A stretch of 64,000 bases of DNA from NCBI GenBank assembly GCA_963716855.1, contig CAVQUV010000032.1, positions 310,001-374,000 on the forward strand, written 5' to 3'. Position numbers and translations under genes: made by a program. Source of the DNA: JAGVSZ01 sp963716855 (lineage in GTDB: Bacteria; Pseudomonadota; Gammaproteobacteria; Burkholderiales; SG8-39). Below, piece after piece: positions 24,311-33,482 of the stretch (position 1 is its first letter; each line of letters opens with the position of its first letter). Under the pieces are notes generated by a model. That model ran no database searches. It saw only the letters and a program-made list of their open reading frames with translations, and was not told the DNA's origin.

Positions 24311-25921
24311 CTAAACCGCGCGCTTGGTGCCGCCGGGCGGCCGGCGGAAGAACTGCATCGGCTTCGCCTGGAGCGGTCGCGGCGGCACGCCCACCGTCTC
24401 GAGCGACTGGTCGAGCTTGCGCCCTTCCGGGTCGGCGAGCGCGGCCTCGCGGGCCTTGCGGATGGCGCCCGCCCTCGCGCCATCGGTTGCGAAGGTGCCG
24501 CCCGCCACGATCGTGTCGAGGATGCGCGTGAAGTTGTCCTTGCCGCGCCGGTGCGTGTCGCCGTAGCCCTTGATCAGCCGGCCGCACAGGGCGACCTCCA
24601 GCGCGAGCCCCGGGTCGCGCCCCGCCGTCGCGCGGATCGCGTCGAGCCAGCGCTCGATCAGCTGCTGCTCGTCCTTGTAGCGGCTCGTCGCGCGGCGCAG
24701 CGGGCGCAGCCACGCGAGGGTGCGCAGCATGAGGAAGCCGAACACGCTCGTCGTCTTCACGTAGAGGCCCACGTTGAGCTTGTGCGTGAGCCCGCGCCGG
24801 TGGGCCCAGCGCGAAAGCCGCCCGGAGAGCCCGCGCGGCAGGAGCGCCGCGACCTCGTCGACGCCGGGCTTGAGGTACTCCACGATGTGCACCGGCTCGC
24901 CGGGCTTCGCCTGGACCTCGGTCCGCACGCGCTCGAAGCGCGCCTTGCGCGACTTGAGGTCGGCGACGCGGATCACGTCCTCGTAGGCCATCCACAGCGC
25001 GAGGAAGCGGCCGGTCTCGATGGTGAGCTTGTAGCCGGTCGCCCCGCCCCCGCCGTCGCGGTCGAGCTTCGCGATCGGCTCGAGGCGATCGAGGTAGAGC
25101 GTGGCGTAGGCGGCATCCTGGAAATCCGTCGTGCGCGCCACGCCCTCTTCGAGGATGCGATGCGTTTCCGCCGCGAACGCGCTGCGGACGCGCTCGACGG
25201 GATTTGCCCGCCACGCCTTGAGGTCGGCGGGCGAGGGCGGCTGCGCCTCCCCGGTCGCATGCGCGTAACCGAGGGCGAAACCCTTGAGGCTCCCCTCGAC
25301 GCCCTTGCCGGCGCTGCGAATCGCCGCCTCGCACGCCGCGCGCGAGAGCGGCAGGACCCCGGCGCCCGCCATGGCGCCGAACAGCACGGCGTTGATCACG
25401 GTGCCCGAGCGGCCGGCAAGGTCGGCCATGTCGAACAGCACCGCGCGTTTCGCGAGCTCCCCGGCGGCCTTCACGATCTTCTCGACGTCGGTGCGGCCGT
25501 CGCCCATCGCCATTTTTTCCAGCACGGTATAGATGCGGTGCGTCGAGGCGACGAGCGTCGTGCGGTCCGGGCTCACGAAGCCGTTCTGCATCGCGCGGCC
25601 GGCCTCGACGAGCTCCGAGGCGACCATCAGGTCGACGTTGCCGGGGGAGGGCGTGAGCGCGAGCACCGGGCGCCGGTCGCCGAGCGCCGCGCGCGTCGCC
25701 GGATAGAGCTCGATGTAGTAGGTCGTCGCGCCGGTCCGCTGCGCGACGCCGGGGATCGAGGTGCTCTGCACCGGGAAGTCCGCCGCGGTGCCCGCGGCGA
25801 CGATCCAGTCGGCGAGCACCCCGCCGCCCTCGCCGCCGAGCGCAGCGACGAGCACCGTGATGGGCCGCGCGGGCAGCGCGCCCGTGCCGGGAAAGGTGAG
25901 CGTGTCGGTCGTCGTGTTCAT
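24311..25921 (-). CDS. Indolepyruvate ferredoxin oxidoreductase-like beta subunit, extended form
   Basis: This is a 536-residue protein. The first ~200 residues are the gamma-type domain of 2-ketoacid oxidoreductases (VLVAALGGEGGGVLADWIV, TSIPGVAQRTGATTYYIEL, and NAVLFGAMAGAGVLPLSR). A ~330-residue C-terminal extension follows (LTHKLNVGLYVKTTSVFGFL ... LIKGYGDTHRRGKDNF), of the type attached to many proteobacterial IorB proteins (DUF6537-like). It partners with an IorA protein. Its ATG lies ten bases after the stop of iorA copy 2, so those two are one transcription unit. It may also serve copy 1, which lacks a neighbour beta gene. Confidence 0.9.
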   Translation of the reverse strand: MNTTTDTLTFPGTGALPARPITVLVAALGGEGGGVLADWIVAAGTAADFPVQSTSIPGVAQRTGATTYYIELYPATRAALGDRRPVLALTPSPGNVDLMVASELVEAGRAMQNGFVSPDRTTLVASTHRIYTVLEKMAMGDGRTDVEKIVKAAGELAKRAVLFDMADLAGRSGTVINAVLFGAMAGAGVLPLSRAACEAAIRSAGKGVEGSLKGFALGYAHATGEAQPPSPADLKAWRANPVERVRSAFAAETHRILEEGVARTTDFQDAAYATLYLDRLEPIAKLDRDGGGGATGYKLTIETGRFLALWMAYEDVIRVADLKSRKARFERVRTEVQAKPGEPVHIVEYLKPGVDEVAALLPRGLSGRLSRWAHRRGLTHKLNVGLYVKTTSVFGFLMLRTLAWLRPLRRATSRYKDEQQLIERWLDAIRATAGRDPGLALEVALCGRLIKGYGDTHRRGKDNFTRILDTIVAGGTFATDGARAGAIRKAREAALADPEGRKLDQSLETVGVPPRPLQAKPMQFFRRPPGGTKRAV

Positions 25922-25930
25922 CCCGATCCC

Positions 25931-28057
25931 CTATGCCGGCTGCAGCCAACCGATCACCGTCGACCGCGCCCGCTGCTTCAGGCGGTCCCACCAGCTCGGG
26001 TTCTGCACGATCTCGGCGCGGAAGAAGCTCGGGCAGAGGATCGCCGCGTGCGCCACCTCGCCGCAAAGGCCGCACCCGACGCAACTGTTGTTCACGTGCG
26101 CGACCGGGTCGACTTTGAGCGGGTCGGAGGAATCCTTCACCGTGAGCGACGGGCACCCGGACAGCCGGATGCACGAGTGGTCGCCCGAGCAGGTGTCCTC
26201 GTCCACGCCGAAGCGCGTGCGCACGACGCGATCGCCTGACTTCAGCGCCGCCGCGACGAGCGGCCGGAGCCGGCGCTGCTTCTCGAGCTGGCACTCGCTT
26301 TCGGCGATGATCACCTTCAGACCCGCGAAGGGCGTGGTCATCGCTTCCTTGAGCGTCGCGGACACCTGGCCGACCTTGTACGTCGTGACCCGCTTCACCC
26401 ATTCGACGCCGACGCCCTTCAGCGCCTGCTCGATGGACATCCCGGTCATCTTCTCGTCGGGTTGATGCAGCGAGGAGGGGATGTGCTGCGTCCCCGTGGC
26501 CGCGGTGTAGCCGTTGTTCATGATCACCAGGATGCCGTCGTCGCGGTTGAACACCGCGTTGGAGATCCCGGAGGACAGGCCGTTGTGCCAGAAGCCGCCG
26601 TCGCCCATGATCGTGACGGTCCGGCGCCCGAAGAGCGGATCGATCGCCGAGTTGCTGGCGAGGCCGAGCCCGTAGCCGAGCACCGTGTTGCCGATGTTGA
26701 AGGGCGGCAGCGTCGAGAAGAGGTGGCAGCCGATGTCGGCCGAGACGTGGAACGCGCCCGACTCGCGCTCCAGCAGCTTCATCGCCGAGAACACCGGCCG
26801 CTCGGGGCAGCCGACGCAGAAGCCGGGCGGGCGCCCCGGCACCGGGCCGCCGAGCAGCTCCGCGGCACGGGCCTTGGGCGTCATGAGCCGGTCGCGCGCG
26901 GCGAGGGCCGTCGCGAGGTCGACCCCGCGCGGCGCGGCGCGCTCGATGAAGCTCGCCAGCCCCTGGAGGACCACCTCGCCGGTGTATTCGCCCGCCATGG
27001 GCAGGCAGCCCTTGCCGTGCACCTTCGTCGCGTTGACTTCCGCCCGGCGCAGCGCCGCGTGGATCGCGTCCTCGAGGAACGCCGGCTGGCCCTCCTCGAC
27101 GACGAGCACGTGCTCCTTGCCCGCGCAGAACCCGACGATCTCGTCCGGAATCAGCGGATAGGTGACGTTCAGGCAGTAGATCGGGACGCGCGATGCGCCG
27201 AACGCGTCGGCGAGCCCGAGCTGCTGCAGGCCCCGGATCACCATGTTGTACAGACCGCCCTGCGTCACGATCCCGGTCTCGGCGAGGTCGCCCGGGAAAA
27301 ACTCGTTGAGCCGCTGTGCCTTGACGAACTCGACCGCCTTCGGCCAGCGCACCTCGACTTTCTGCTTCTCCTGCGCGTAGCTCGACGGCGGCAGCACGAT
27401 CCGGCCGTAGTCGAAGTTCGGGCTCTCCAGCACGCGATTGCGCGACACCGCGGGCTCGCGGTTCGGACGGGTGCGGAACGAGCCGTAGACATGGCAGGCG
27501 CGGATGCGCAGCTCGAGCATCACCGGCGTGCTGGAGGCCTCCGACAGCTCGAAGCCCTTCTCGACCATCGCGACGATCTTCGGCAGGTCGGGCCGCGGAT
27601 CGAGCAGCCAGATCTGCGATTTCATCGCGAAGGCGTGCGAGCGCTCCTGCATGATCGAGGAGCCCTCGCCGTAATCCTCGCCGATCACGATCAGCGCGCC
27701 GCCGGTCACGCCGGCGGAGGCGAGGTTGGCGAGCGCATCCGAGGCGACGTTGGTGCCGACCGTCGATTTCCACGCCACCGCGCCGCGGATCGGGTAGTTG
27801 ATCGACGCCCCGAGCATGGCGGCCGCGCCGGCCTCGGAGGCGTTGGTCTCCAGGTGCACGCCCAGCTCGTCGAGCAGGTCGCGCGCGTCGTTCAGGACGT
27901 CGACCAGGTGCGAGATCGGGGCGCCCTGGTAGCCGCCGACGTAGGACACGCCGGACTGCAGCAGGGCCTTGGTCACCGCGAGGATGCCCTCGCCGTGGAA
28001 CGTGTCCCCGTCGCCCAGCCTCAGCGAGGCGACTTCTTCCTTGAAGGAGCGTTCCAT
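25931..28057 (-). CDS. Indolepyruvate ferredoxin oxidoreductase-like alpha subunit, copy 2
   Basis: This 708-residue paralogue of the 19381-21528 protein shows the same modules: YVGGYQGAPISHLVDVL, TNASEAGAAAMLGASINYPI, the TPP motif IMGDGGFWHNGLSSGI ... IMNNGYTAATG, and the C-terminal CSGDHSCIRLSGCPSL and CVGCGLCGEVAHAAILC. The C-terminal ~100 residues are almost identical to copy 1, while the central ~200 residues differ more. This suggests gene conversion or strong constraint on the iron-sulfur end. It lies upstream of iorB and 22 bases downstream of the dctM stop codon, so it forms a unit with the TRAP genes. Confidence 0.92.
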   Translation of the reverse strand: MERSFKEEVASLRLGDGDTFHGEGILAVTKALLQSGVSYVGGYQGAPISHLVDVLNDARDLLDELGVHLETNASEAGAAAMLGASINYPIRGAVAWKSTVGTNVASDALANLASAGVTGGALIVIGEDYGEGSSIMQERSHAFAMKSQIWLLDPRPDLPKIVAMVEKGFELSEASSTPVMLELRIRACHVYGSFRTRPNREPAVSRNRVLESPNFDYGRIVLPPSSYAQEKQKVEVRWPKAVEFVKAQRLNEFFPGDLAETGIVTQGGLYNMVIRGLQQLGLADAFGASRVPIYCLNVTYPLIPDEIVGFCAGKEHVLVVEEGQPAFLEDAIHAALRRAEVNATKVHGKGCLPMAGEYTGEVVLQGLASFIERAAPRGVDLATALAARDRLMTPKARAAELLGGPVPGRPPGFCVGCPERPVFSAMKLLERESGAFHVSADIGCHLFSTLPPFNIGNTVLGYGLGLASNSAIDPLFGRRTVTIMGDGGFWHNGLSSGISNAVFNRDDGILVIMNNGYTAATGTQHIPSSLHQPDEKMTGMSIEQALKGVGVEWVKRVTTYKVGQVSATLKEAMTTPFAGLKVIIAESECQLEKQRRLRPLVAAALKSGDRVVRTRFGVDEDTCSGDHSCIRLSGCPSLTVKDSSDPLKVDPVAHVNNSCVGCGLCGEVAHAAILCPSFFRAEIVQNPSWWDRLKQRARSTVIGWLQPA

Positions 28058-28079
28058 CTGTCGGACTCCGGGCGCCGCG

Positions 28080-29393
28080 CTAGCCGATCAGGCCGGGCAG
28101 CCATACTGCCACGGCCGGCACGCAGAAGACGAGGACGAGCACCGCGATGCTCAGCGCGAGGTAGGGCACCACCGCGCGGAAGATGTGGGCCATGCTCACC
28201 TGCGGCGGCGCCACCCCTTTCATGGTCATGAGCAGCAGCCCGTGGGGCGGCAGCAGCAGCCCGAGCTGCATGCAGATCAGGAACAGCACGCCGAACCACA
28301 CCGGGTCGATGCCGAGCGCCTGCACGATCGGCATGAAGATCGGCAGGGTGATCAGCATCATGCTCACCTGGTCGAGGAACAGCCCGAGGAAGATCAGCAG
28401 CCCCATCATCGCCGCGACGATGGCGAACGGCGACAGCCCCTGTCCGGTGATCAGCCTCGCCAGTCCGGTGCTCGACCCGGAAAAAGCGAGGATCTGCGAG
28501 AACGTGGTCGCCCCGACGATGATGAACAGGATCATCCCCGAGACGCCGACGGTGCCGCGCAGCGCCTTCATGAACGCATCGAGCGTGAGCGCGCGGTAGG
28601 CCGCCGCGAGGAGGACCGTCGCCATCGCGCCGAGCGCCGCCGACTCGGTCGGCGTGGCCCAGCCGGCGACCATCGCGCCGACCACCACGCCGAAGATCGA
28701 GACGAGGGGCACGACGTACTGGAAGAACGGCAGCAGCTTGCGCAGGCCGTGATGCTCCTCGAACGGCGTGGCCGGCGCGAGCGTCGGGTCGAGCTTCACG
28801 CGCACGATGATGTAGGCCACGAACGCGACCGACAGGATCAGCCCGGGCACGACGCCGCCGATCAGGAGCTTCGAGATCGAGATGCCGGACAGGCTGCCGA
28901 GGAGCACGGTGAGGGCGGACGGCGGGATCAGCATGTCGACCGCGCCGATCGCCATGATCGGCCCGGTCGCCATGGTGGGATGGTAGCCGCGGGCGAGCAT
29001 CACCGGCAGCATCAGGCTGCCCAGCATGGCGGTGGTCGCGATCGTCGACCCGGAGATCGCGGAGAACACCGTCCCCGCGACGACCGCGACGACCGCGAGC
29101 CGTCCGGGGACCTGGCGGATCAGGCGCTCGATGCCGTCGATCACCTTCACCGCGAGCCCGGTGTGGAAGAGCACCTCGCCCATCAGCACGAAGAGCGGGA
29201 TCGGCGTGAGCGAGAAGCTCGCCACCGCCGACACGCTGTTGCGCACCAGCTGCACCAGCCCGGCCTCGCCGCCGAGAAAGATCAGCGCGCCGGCGAGATT
29301 GATCACCAGGAACGAGAACGCGACCGGCAGCCCGAGAAACAGCAGCGCGGTCGACCCGCCGAGCAGAAACCACGCCGCCTCCTGCCACGACAC
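28080..29393 (-). CDS. dctM: TRAP transporter large permease (DctM)
   Basis: This 437-residue inner-membrane protein has about 12 hydrophobic segments. DctM signatures include IPLFVLMGEVLFHTGLAVKV, AISGSTIATTAMLGSLMLPVM, and GAVDMLIPPSALTVLLGSLSGISISKLLIGG (each quoted in part). It carries out sodium- or proton-driven uptake of an organic acid handed over by the DctP receptor. Gene order dctP, dctQ, dctM, iorA, iorB on the minus strand, with short spacers, makes a coherent import-and-oxidation operon. Confidence 0.92.
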   Translation of the reverse strand: MSWQEAAWFLLGGSTALLFLGLPVAFSFLVINLAGALIFLGGEAGLVQLVRNSVSAVASFSLTPIPLFVLMGEVLFHTGLAVKVIDGIERLIRQVPGRLAVVAVVAGTVFSAISGSTIATTAMLGSLMLPVMLARGYHPTMATGPIMAIGAVDMLIPPSALTVLLGSLSGISISKLLIGGVVPGLILSVAFVAYIIVRVKLDPTLAPATPFEEHHGLRKLLPFFQYVVPLVSIFGVVVGAMVAGWATPTESAALGAMATVLLAAAYRALTLDAFMKALRGTVGVSGMILFIIVGATTFSQILAFSGSSTGLARLITGQGLSPFAIVAAMMGLLIFLGLFLDQVSMMLITLPIFMPIVQALGIDPVWFGVLFLICMQLGLLLPPHGLLLMTMKGVAPPQVSMAHIFRAVVPYLALSIAVLVLVFCVPAVAVWLPGLIG

Positions 29394-29403
29394 GCAGTGC
29401 GTC

Positions 29404-29934
29404 CTACGAGGCCGAGACCGCGTCCTCGCGCACCGCGCGCGGGCCGCGCTGCAGCGCGTACATCCTGATCACCACTTCCACCGCGAGCACCGCGAACGCG
29501 AGCGGGAGGACGGCGAGCCCCCACCACTCGGGGGTGACGAGCGTCTTGATCGACATGGCGTCGGTCGCGTGGCTCGCGAGCGTCGCCTTCACGCCGTACA
29601 CCACCATCGCGAGGCAGCACCCGAGCGCCAGCACGTCGGCGACCCACTCGCACGTCCACGCCACCTTCCCGGGCAGCACGCGCAGCAGGATGTCGACGCG
29701 GATGTGCTGGCCCTGCCGCAGCAGCCACGGCGCGGCGAGCATCGTCATCAGGTAGAGCATCGTCTCCGAGATCTCGTTCGCCCACGGCAGGCCCCGCGTG
29801 ATGCCCCACGCCACCGGCAGGTTGCGCAGCAGGATGTCCGCGCAGATCATCAGCATCATCGCCGCGACCATGGCGCAGGCGATCACGCAGAGGCCGGCGG
29901 ACAGCCGGCCGATCCAGAGGGAGAGGCGCTCCAT
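29404..29934 (-). CDS. dctQ: TRAP transporter small permease (DctQ)
   Basis: This is a 176-residue protein with four hydrophobic helices. The DctQ-typical loop RQGQHIRVDILLRVLPGKVAW follows the second helix, and NLPVAWGITRGLPWANEISE precedes it. Its stop lies ten bases before the dctM start. It stabilises DctM and interacts with the receptor in the inner membrane. The C-terminal ~15 residues (RGPRAVREDAVSAS) are soluble. Confidence 0.9.
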   Translation of the reverse strand: MERLSLWIGRLSAGLCVIACAMVAAMMLMICADILLRNLPVAWGITRGLPWANEISETMLYLMTMLAAPWLLRQGQHIRVDILLRVLPGKVAWTCEWVADVLALGCCLAMVVYGVKATLASHATDAMSIKTLVTPEWWGLAVLPLAFAVLAVEVVIRMYALQRGPRAVREDAVSAS

Positions 29935-29949
29935 CGTCCCGGTGCGGCG

Positions 29950-30909
29950 CTACTTCGGCGAAAACAGTTCGCGCATCTTCGGCCCGTGCTGCGGGCTCAC
30001 CTTGATGATGCCCGCCCAGCCGGCCTCGTACGCCTTGTCGACGTACTCCTTCGCCTGCGCGCCCTGGAGCCGGATGACCTGGATGCCGGCCTTCGCCTGG
30101 CGCTCGGTCTCCTGCTGGCCGTAGATCTTCCAGTAGTCGTTGCGGTTCTCGAGCAGCCGCGACTGGGTGAGGAGGAAATCGCGCTGCCGCGGGGAGAGCT
30201 TCTTCCACGCGTCCTGGTTCACGATCAGCGAGACCTCCGCGTCGTAGAAGCCCGGGTCGACGCGGTACTTGGTCTTCTCCTGCCAGTTGTTGTCGAAGAT
30301 GCCGCCGATCGGCCAGCCGTAGCCGTCGACCACGCCGCGCTCGAGCGCGGTGTAGACCTCGCCGGGCGCGGTCTGCATGACGGTGGCGCCGAGCGCGCTG
30401 AAGAAGTCGCGGTACACCGGCGTGATGCGGATCTTCAGGCCCTGCAGATCGGGCTTGTCGATCGGCTTGTTGAGATAGAGGTGGAACGGCTGGTACTCGA
30501 CGATCCGGGCGAGGTAGATCATGTTGCCCTTCTCGGCCCAGACCTTCTGGATGTAGTCGAAGGCGCCGTTGCGGCGCTGCTCGGCCACCGGCATCCGGGT
30601 GAGCTTGAGCGCGTCGGACTCGGGAAACACGTTGGTGTAGAACGCGCCGGTCGACATCGCCATGTCGACGACGCCGGTGCGCACGGCGTTGCCGACCTCG
30701 AAGGTCGGGATCGCCTTCGGCCCGCCGATGAAGTTGAGCTGCAGCAGCCCCTTGCCTTCGGCGTTGACGTTCTCGATCCAGGTCAGGAGCCGGGTGACGT
30801 AGAACGAGTTCTCCGGGAACGCGCTCACGACCCTGAGCGTGGTGGTCTGCGCGACCGCGGCGAGCGGCAGCGCGAGCGCGGCGATAGCGATGGCGATGGT
30901 CTTTCTCAC
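29950..30909 (-). CDS. dctP: TRAP transporter substrate-binding protein (DctP)
   Basis: This is a 319-residue protein. GTG 30909 is chosen because GAGGAGGAGGAA lies just upstream and the following MRKTIAIAIAALALPLAAVA is a clean signal peptide; longer in-frame extensions read REP sequence. DctP motifs include GGPKAIPTFEVGNAVRTGVVD, LQGLKIRITPVYRDFFSALG with the carboxylate-binding Arg, and APGEVYTALERGVVDGYGWP. The similarity to the orphan receptor at 21701-22663 (same VVDGYGWP block) points to duplication, perhaps with a different ligand preference. Confidence 0.92.
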   Translation of the reverse strand: MRKTIAIAIAALALPLAAVAQTTTLRVVSAFPENSFYVTRLLTWIENVNAEGKGLLQLNFIGGPKAIPTFEVGNAVRTGVVDMAMSTGAFYTNVFPESDALKLTRMPVAEQRRNGAFDYIQKVWAEKGNMIYLARIVEYQPFHLYLNKPIDKPDLQGLKIRITPVYRDFFSALGATVMQTAPGEVYTALERGVVDGYGWPIGGIFDNNWQEKTKYRVDPGFYDAEVSLIVNQDAWKKLSPRQRDFLLTQSRLLENRNDYWKIYGQQETERQAKAGIQVIRLQGAQAKEYVDKAYEAGWAGIIKVSPQHGPKMRELFSPK

Positions 30910-31029
30910 GACTTCCTCCTCCTCTGGACCGGCGCTCGTGCGCGCCGCATTTGAACGCCCGAGACTAGGAGGGCATACTTCATTTGTCAAATTGATGGGC
31001 CGTATGGGGCCGCCGCGGCGCACGCCTGG

Positions 31030-31057
31030 ATTCCGGATCGTCCTTCGGGCGGCCGGA
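31030..31057. repeat. REP-like palindrome upstream of the glycosyltransferase gene
   Basis: TTCCGG...CCGGAA arms with an internal GTCCTTCGGGC hairpin match the GGATTCCGG...CCGGAATGAC repeat type seen at 19287 and 40602. The palindrome lies in the divergent gap between dctP and the glycosyltransferase-like gene. Confidence 0.6.
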
Positions 31058-31096
31058 ATGACGGCGGGAGTGGCGAAGCTTCGATCGGGAGATCTC

Positions 31097-31714
31097 TTGA
31101 AAGTCGCGTTCCTCCACGTCGGCGAAGACCTCCGGCTGCCGACGATCATGGCGGCCTCGGCGAAGCGCCTCGGGTACGCGCTCGTGCAGATGACCGACGA
31201 GCGCACGCCCGCGGTGCCCGGCATCGATGCGCTCGCGCGCCTGCCGTGGGACGGCGAGCGGCTGATGACCTACCGTCTGCAGCACCTCGCCGCGCTCGCG
31301 GAGCCGGCGCTGATCGTGGACACCGACGTGGTGATCGTCCGAGACGTGAGCGCGGTGTGGGCGCGCGAGTTCGACGTCGCTCTCACGCGGCGCAACGAAC
31401 CGGCGCTCGATCCCACCGGGGTCGATCTCGCCGAGGTGATGCCGTACAACACCGGGGTGATGTTCTCGCGCTCGCAGGCCTTCTGGCAGCGCTGCTACGA
31501 CCTCTGCCGCGAGTTTCCGCCCGAGGCGCAGCGCTGGTACGGCGACCAGTACGCGGTGCGCTTCGCGGCGCCGGAGTTCAAGGTGCTCGAGCTCCCGGTC
31601 GATCCCTACAACTACTCGCCGGCGACGCCCGCAGAAGACGTGTCGGGCAAGCTCGTCGTGCACTACAAGGGCAAGCGCAAGGACTGGATGTTGGCCCTCG
31701 GCACGCGGAGCTGA
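31097..31714 (+). CDS. Glycosyltransferase-like protein (GT-A fold)
   Basis: This is a 205-residue protein. TTG 31097 is proposed as start (KVAFLHVGEDLRLPTIMAAS) because GGGAGA precedes it and the longer frame reads through a REP palindrome. LAEPALIVDTDVVIVRD contains a DxD-type metal and sugar-nucleotide motif. MPYNTGVMFSRSQAFW and RWYGDQYAVRF resemble GT8-like or related nucleotide-sugar transferases, and VVHYKGKRKDWM ends the fold. It is shorter than most GT-A enzymes. Its stop overlaps the start of the next, broken glycosyltransferase gene, so both belonged to one surface-polysaccharide operon. Confidence 0.7.
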   Translation: MKVAFLHVGEDLRLPTIMAASAKRLGYALVQMTDERTPAVPGIDALARLPWDGERLMTYRLQHLAALAEPALIVDTDVVIVRDVSAVWAREFDVALTRRNEPALDPTGVDLAEVMPYNTGVMFSRSQAFWQRCYDLCREFPPEAQRWYGDQYAVRFAAPEFKVLELPVDPYNYSPATPAEDVSGKLVVHYKGKRKDWMLALGTRS

Positions 31715-32781
31715 TGCAACGCGTCGACTGCACCATCGTCGACGCTAAGGCGTGGCTCGCGGCGGCGGGCGCCACGGTCACGCCGGTTCCGCTGCCTGAC
31801 ACCTCCGGGCTGCCTTACGAGCGGCTCGCGGCGACCTACGAGCCCTACGTCGCACGGGTCCCGGATGCGCTGCTGCTCCCCGGGAACTGGCTGCTGCTCT
31901 CGGAGCGGCGCGAGCTGCTGTGCGAGCACCTGCACCAGACCCTGCACGCGCGGCCGCACAACCGCGCGCACCACTTCGCCGCGGTCGATGGCCGCCGCGT
32001 GACCCTCGACCTCGAGCCCGCGGCGGCGCGCATCGACGCGCCGTGCGTGCTGCTCGGCGGCTCGCCCAGCCACTATCACTGGCTCGTCGAGTTCCTGCCG
32101 CGTGTCTACGCGGCGAGCCTCTTGCCCGAGCTGCGCGGAGCTGAAGTTCGTCGTCGACACCGGCCTCACGCGCGGTGCAGGAGGAATCGCTACGCCTCCT
32201 CGGAATCGGCGCGGACCGGCTCCTGAAGATCGATCCCGTGCGCCCGCAGCCCTTCCGCACGCTCTGGGTGCCGCTCGCTCCTCGTCGAGTCGTTCAGCCT
32301 GCACCCGGCCGCGCTGCACTGGCTGCGCACGGCGTTCCTGGACGCCACGCCCGCCGCAGAGCCGGGGCAGCGCCTGTTCGTGTCTCGGCGCGACGCCAGC
32401 CTGCGACGACTGGTGAACGAGGACGAGATTGCGGCGATCCTCGCGCCGCTCGGCTATCGAACGGTGGTCGGGTCGGCGCTCGGGTTCGCCGAACAGGCGC
32501 GGGTTTTCGCTCGCGCCGAGACCATCGTCGCGGTTGCCGGAGCAGGCCTCGCGAACATGGTCTTCGCCCCGCGCGAGGCGACGGTGCTCGAGCTGCACAA
32601 CGTCCGCAAGGGGGCGGACTTCTTCGCGCTACTCGCGCAGCAGCTCGGCATGCGCTACGGGCGCGTCACCGGCGAGCTCCTCCCGCAGCCGGCGGTCATC
32701 GCCAACAACCGCGACTTCCGCATCGACCCGGCGATGTTCCGACAAGTGATGGGCGAGGTCCATCCGGGCGCGCCGGCGTAG
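31714..32781 (+). pseudogene. Capsule-type glycosyltransferase (GT61/DUF563-like), multiply frameshifted
   Basis: The first part (MQRVDCTIVDAKAWLAAAGA to LPRVYAASLLPELRG) is intact to about 32135. The frame then shifts at least three times: ELKFVVDTGL, ESLRLLGIGADRLLKIDPVR, SLLVESFSLHPAALHWL. The last part is intact again: QRLFVSRRDASLRRLVNEDE, AETIVAVAGAGLANMVFAP. The SHYHWLVEFLPR block and the VSRRxAxxRRxxNE and GAGLANMVF motifs are those of GT61 enzymes. Every segment is still recognisable and in order, so this is either a fresh pseudogene or a patch of poor sequence. Its 3' end overlaps the convergent TRAP gene's extended end. Confidence 0.78.
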
Positions 32782-33476
32782 AATCCGCAGCTTTCCGCAC
32801 GCAGCAAGAGGGAATCAGATGGCTCAGTCGCCTCGATATTCGCGATCGCTTCCTGCTTTGCCTGCGCGTCAACGTGGGTGCTTGCCGCGAGCTGCTGCTC
32901 GACGACGTCTGTCTCCTCGACGTCCTTGAGGCGCTCGGGCCAGCCGCCGGTGCGGAGGCAGAGGATGCATCGGACGATCTCGGCGGCGCCCTGGAGGAGG
33001 ACGAGCGCCCCGGCGACCGGGATGAGCATCTTCAGCGGATAGAGCGGCGGGCCCTCCGCGGTGGTGCTGGTGTGCTCCCGGATCGCCCAGGAGTCGTGCG
33101 CGAACTCCCACCCGGCGAGGACGAGCGAGAGGATGCCGGGAAGGAAGAAGGCAAGGTACAGGGCGAGGTCGAGGGCCGCCTGCGTGCGCGGCCGCATCGA
33201 CCCGTACAGGAAGTCGCCGCGCACGTGCTTGTTTTGCGCGAGCGTGTACGCACCGCACATCATGAAACACGCGCCATACAGCATTGCGGTGATGTCGAAC
33301 ACCCACGCCGACGGCGCGTTCAGGATGTAGCGCTTGGCCACCTCAATGCAGACGATGACCATCAGCACCCCGATCAGCCACGCGAACGCCTTGCCGACGA
33401 AGGCGCTCACGCCGTCGACGCCGAGAATGAGGCGCCGGGCGCGCTCGGTCCGGGCCGCTGCGGTGGGCCGCGCCAC
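32655..33476 (-). CDS. TRAP small permease (DctQ-like), orphan, with doubtful C-terminus
   Basis: This is a 273-residue reading frame. Residues 20-190 form a DctQ-like protein with four or five helices: VCIEVAKRYILNAPSAWVFDI, YTLAQNKHVRGDFLYGSMRPR, and ILSLVLAGWEFAHDSWAIREHT (quoted in part). The normal end is expected near LRTGGWPERLKDVEETD. The last ~45 residues are the antisense of the glycosyltransferase gene and are probably not native. No dctM follows, although the two are nearly always adjacent. A deletion or misjoin near 32800 that removed the large permease and the true 3' end is likely. The gene lies six bases downstream of the UspA stop codon's far side. Confidence 0.75.
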   Translation of the reverse strand: MARPTAAARTERARRLILGVDGVSAFVGKAFAWLIGVLMVIVCIEVAKRYILNAPSAWVFDITAMLYGACFMMCGAYTLAQNKHVRGDFLYGSMRPRTQAALDLALYLAFFLPGILSLVLAGWEFAHDSWAIREHTSTTAEGPPLYPLKMLIPVAGALVLLQGAAEIVRCILCLRTGGWPERLKDVEETDVVEQQLAASTHVDAQAKQEAIANIEATEPSDSLLLRAESCGFYAGAPGWTSPITCRNIAGSMRKSRLLAMTAGCGRSSPVTRP

Positions 33477-33482
33477 TCGGAA

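Noticed and set aside
23826..27773. 1,315-codon minus-strand frame across the iorA/iorB region
   Set aside because: It is Arg/Ala-rich and out of frame with two recognisable enzymes on the same strand and antisense to the VOC gene; produced by GC bias.
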